From Candidatus Dormiibacterota bacterium (lineage in GTDB: Bacteria > Chloroflexota > Dormibacteria > Dormibacterales > Dormibacteraceae), in assembly GCA_003169845.1 (NCBI GenBank), contig PNAG01000021.1, positions 124,001 through 188,000 of the forward strand: 64,000 nucleotides of DNA. Direction: 5' to 3'. The position numbers were made by a program, and so were the translations under genes. Under the pieces are notes generated by a model. The model searched no databases, was not told the origin of the DNA, and saw only the letters and a program-made list of their open reading frames with translations. This document shows positions 62,529 to 64,000 of this stretch, one piece after another (position 1 is the stretch's first letter; the number at the start of each line of letters is the position of its first letter).

Positions 62529-63331
62529 CCTTCTCCATCCGCGAGCTCGCAGAGATCGAAGACCTGAATCAGCTGGCCGAGCTCTTCGCCGTCGTCTGGG
62601 GCCGGCCTGGCGAGCCTCCGATCAGCTCGGACGTCCTGAAGGCGCTCGCTCACTCCGGCAACTACGTGTCGGGCGCTTACCTCGACAACAAGATCACGGG
62701 CGGTCTGGTCGGGTGGTTCGGCGGCGTGCCTCCACACGAGCTGCACATGCACTCGCACATCCTTGGGGTGCTCAGCGGCAGCGAAGCTCATGGTCTTGGT
62801 TTCGAGCTGAAGCAGCACCAGCGCCGCTGGTGCCTCGCGCGAGACGTCAATGTCATCGAGTGGACGACCGACCCGCTGGTGCGGCGCAACGCCTACTTCA
62901 ACCTCACCAAGCTTTGCGCGCACGCCAGTGAATACCTGGTGAACGTCTATGGCGAGATGGCGGACGGCATCAACGCCGGCGAGGAGTCGGATCGACTGCT
63001 GATCAGTTGGCGGCTCGACACGCCGGCCGCGGACGCTGCGGCCGGCGGCCATCCTCCTGATTCCAGGCTCGATGAGCTGCGCCGCGATGGCGCGGTCGAG
63101 GCGCTGTCGGTCGGAGATGCGGGCGAACCAGTGGCGACTGCCGCCTCCGCGCGCGTCCTTCTATGCCAGGTGCCGGATGACATCGTTGCGCTCAGACGCT
63201 CCGATCCTTCGCTAGCGAGCTCGTGGCGCATGGCCGTGCGCAAAACGTTCACAGATGCGCTGGCCGCCGGCTACGAGGTGAGTGGCGCCACGCGCTCGGG
63301 CTGGTACGTGTTGGAAACCCAGGCTGACTAG
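62525..63331 (+). CDS. GNAT-like predicted acetyltransferase (COG3375-like)
   Basis: This 268-residue protein has a GNAT-like N-terminus (FSIRELAEIEDLNQLAELF) and the segment HMHSHILGVLSGSEAHGLGF, with LKQHQRRWCLARDVNVIEW. ARRNAYFNL-type positions (LVRRNAYFNLTKL) follow. This pattern matches the predicted acetyltransferase group COG3375. The substrate is unknown. The start GTG overlaps the pxpA stop. Confidence 0.75.
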   Translation: MTFSIRELAEIEDLNQLAELFAVVWGRPGEPPISSDVLKALAHSGNYVSGAYLDNKITGGLVGWFGGVPPHELHMHSHILGVLSGSEAHGLGFELKQHQRRWCLARDVNVIEWTTDPLVRRNAYFNLTKLCAHASEYLVNVYGEMADGINAGEESDRLLISWRLDTPAADAAAGGHPPDSRLDELRRDGAVEALSVGDAGEPVATAASARVLLCQVPDDIVALRRSDPSLASSWRMAVRKTFTDALAAGYEVSGATRSGWYVLETQAD

Positions 63332-63334
63332 ACT
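63329..63334 (+). promoter_or_regulatory. -10 box (TAGACT) of the peroxiredoxin gene
   Basis: TAGACT overlaps the GNAT stop codon and is 6 nt before GTG 63341. The transcript would be leaderless and independent of the upstream genes. Confidence 0.45.
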
Positions 63335-63340
63335 TTTCCC

Positions 63341-63832
63341 GTGTTGAAGATTGGGGACAAGGCGCCAGATTTCAAGCTTCCGACCACGGGAGGTTCCGAG
63401 CTCACGCTCGCGGAAGCGCTCCAAAAACACAAAGCCCTCGTCTTTCTCTTCTACGTGTTGGATTTCACCGGTGGTTGAAGGATGGAGTTGACCGAGTTTC
63501 GGTCAAGGCACGAGGCGGCCGCAGCCGATGGCATCGGCATTTACGGCATCAGCGTGGACTCCGTGTTCTCGCACACCGCTTTCGCCAAGGAGCTGGGCGG
63601 CCTCCCCTACGACCTGATCGCGGACTTCGAGCGGAAGATGGTCACCGAGTACGAGGTGCGCCGCGATGACGTGGAGGGGTACTCGGGAATTCCGCGCCGT
63701 ACGGTTTTCGTGATCGACGGCGATGGGGTCATCCGGTACACGTGGGCCACGTCTCGGGAAAAACCCCAGCCCGATTACGACCTGGTGATCGAGGAGGCCC
63801 GTAAAGCCGCAGGCGGACCGGAGGCTGCGTAA
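63341..63832 (+). CDS. Selenocysteine-containing AhpE-like peroxiredoxin (predicted)
   Basis: Read with TGA 63476-63478 as selenocysteine, this gives 163 residues with a normal peroxiredoxin layout. The N-terminus is LKIGDKAPDFKLPTTGG, then VFLFYVLDFTGG, Sec46, RMELTEFRSRHEAAAADG, IYGISVDSVFSHTAFAKELG and RRTVFVIDGDGVIRYTWA. The TGA falls exactly where the peroxidatic Cys belongs (TGIC in M. tuberculosis AhpE, TGGU here). There is no other Cys, so it is a one-Sec enzyme that would reduce peroxides. Both halves are in one frame, and a SECIS-like hairpin follows. A mutated pseudogene is the main alternative. Confidence 0.8.
63488..63506 (+). promoter_or_regulatory. Candidate bacterial SECIS hairpin
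   Basis: TTGACCGA (63488-63495) pairs perfectly with TCGGTCAA (63499-63506) around a GTT loop. The loop G lies 18 nt after the TGA, within the usual 16-37 nt, and the loop opens with GU as in known bacterial SECIS elements. Confidence 0.7.
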
Positions 63833-64000
63833 TGACCTCTTCCAATGCGGAGATGCAGCGGATCGAAGTCTCGTGGAATCAGCTCGCTGAGCTCGTCAAC
63901 CAGGTCGAGGACGCCGGCGGCCTCACCAAGCTCGGGAAAGATGGATGGTCCGTCAAAGACCACCTCGCGCATGTCGCGGCCTGGGAGCATTCGCTCGCGG
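63832..64000 (+). CDS. DinB/ClbS-like four-helix protein, truncated by window edge
   Basis: Only 56 codons are present. The sequence (ISWNQL-like start EVSWNQLAELVNQVEDAG, then GWSVKDHLAHVAAWEHSLA) matches the N-terminal helices of the DinB/ClbS/DfsB family, including the metal-ligand His in KDHLAH. ATG 63832 overlaps the peroxiredoxin TAA by one base, so the two are co-transcribed. Family members include thiol-dependent transferases, consistent with redox neighbours. The function is unknown. Confidence 0.7.
   Translation, partial: MTSSNAEMQRIEVSWNQLAELVNQVEDAGGLTKLGKDGWSVKDHLAHVAAWEHSLA

Noticed and set aside
63341-63832. Peroxiredoxin as a plain pseudogene or as two separate genes (second half starting at ATG 63482)
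   Set aside because: Both halves share a frame, the stop is TGA exactly at the catalytic Cys, and downstream codons are conserved. The internal ATG has AAGG directly against it, a poor ribosome site. It remains the main alternative and is stated as such.

Overview
The window is a gene-dense (about 93% coding), high-GC chromosome segment from a free-living bacterium. It carries the origin neighbourhood: rpmH-rnpA-yidD-yidC-khpB on the minus strand, divergent from dnaA-dnaN-recF-dciA on the plus strand, with parA-parB nearby. Gene content and order (dnaN-recF-dciA run, split glycine dehydrogenase gcvPA/gcvPB, GAF/LuxR-like and winged-helix regulators, LiaS-type kinase, XdhC/CoxI-type maturation factor) fit the Terrabacteria (Actinomycetota, Chloroflexota, Dormibacterota). 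A Dormibacterota/Chloroflexota-like soil lineage is my best guess, but no rRNA is present to prove it. No phage, insertion sequence, CRISPR array, tRNA or rRNA was seen.

Layout. 1-2.6 kb: a two-component signalling group. 2.6-9.3 kb: a gyrB-plsX-fabF-gyrA run that mixes DNA gyrase with fatty-acid synthesis. 9.4-14.4 kb: a truncated sigma factor followed by gcvT-gcvH-gcvPA-gcvPB. 14.5-17.7 kb: NfeD-slipin-CPBP membrane proteins. 17.8-20.1 kb: parA-parB-lepB. 20.1-28.8 kb: M16 peptidase, the khpB-yidC-yidD-rnpA-rpmH ribosome/membrane-insertion operon, oriC, and dnaA-dnaN-recF-dciA. 28.8-36.4 kb: a helicase-nuclease, glycosyltransferases, a cytochrome c and a propeller lipoprotein. 36.4-45.3 kb: a DUF4388 protein, a phosphatase and FemAB-like pair, a degenerate response regulator, folK/folP, a MurE-like ligase, thiG-tenI-thiS and a Nudix enzyme. 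45.3-52.1 kb: the complete phosphate regulon (pstB-phoU-phoB-pstC-pstA-arsC, phoR, pstS) with two matching Pho boxes. 52.1-56 kb: rsmG, an FmdB zinc ribbon, lysA and a Ser/Thr kinase. 56-63.3 kb: molybdenum-cofactor functions (XdhC, a cysteine desulfurase, moaC, moaB), Mut7-C, larB, pxpA and a GNAT. 63.3-64 kb: a peroxiredoxin interrupted by TGA, then a partial DinB-like gene.

Most striking result. The gene at 63341-63832 is an AhpE-like peroxiredoxin whose peroxidatic cysteine codon is an in-frame TGA. The reading frame stays intact on both sides, and a perfect 8-bp hairpin lies at the distance expected of a bacterial SECIS element. This looks like a selenoprotein.

Other recurring signals. 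Several genes lack any ATG/GTG/TTG start at the expected place: rpmH appears to start at ATC, yidC at CTG after a Shine-Dalgarno, and the CPBP gene (perhaps tenI too) at CTG overlapping the upstream stop. At least ten genes have a TANNNT-like -10 box ending 6-7 nt before the start codon, so leaderless mRNAs look common here. Both phosphate promoters carry three 7-bp CTTAAMC-like repeats at an 11-bp period. All of this was read by eye; no search or folding program was run.
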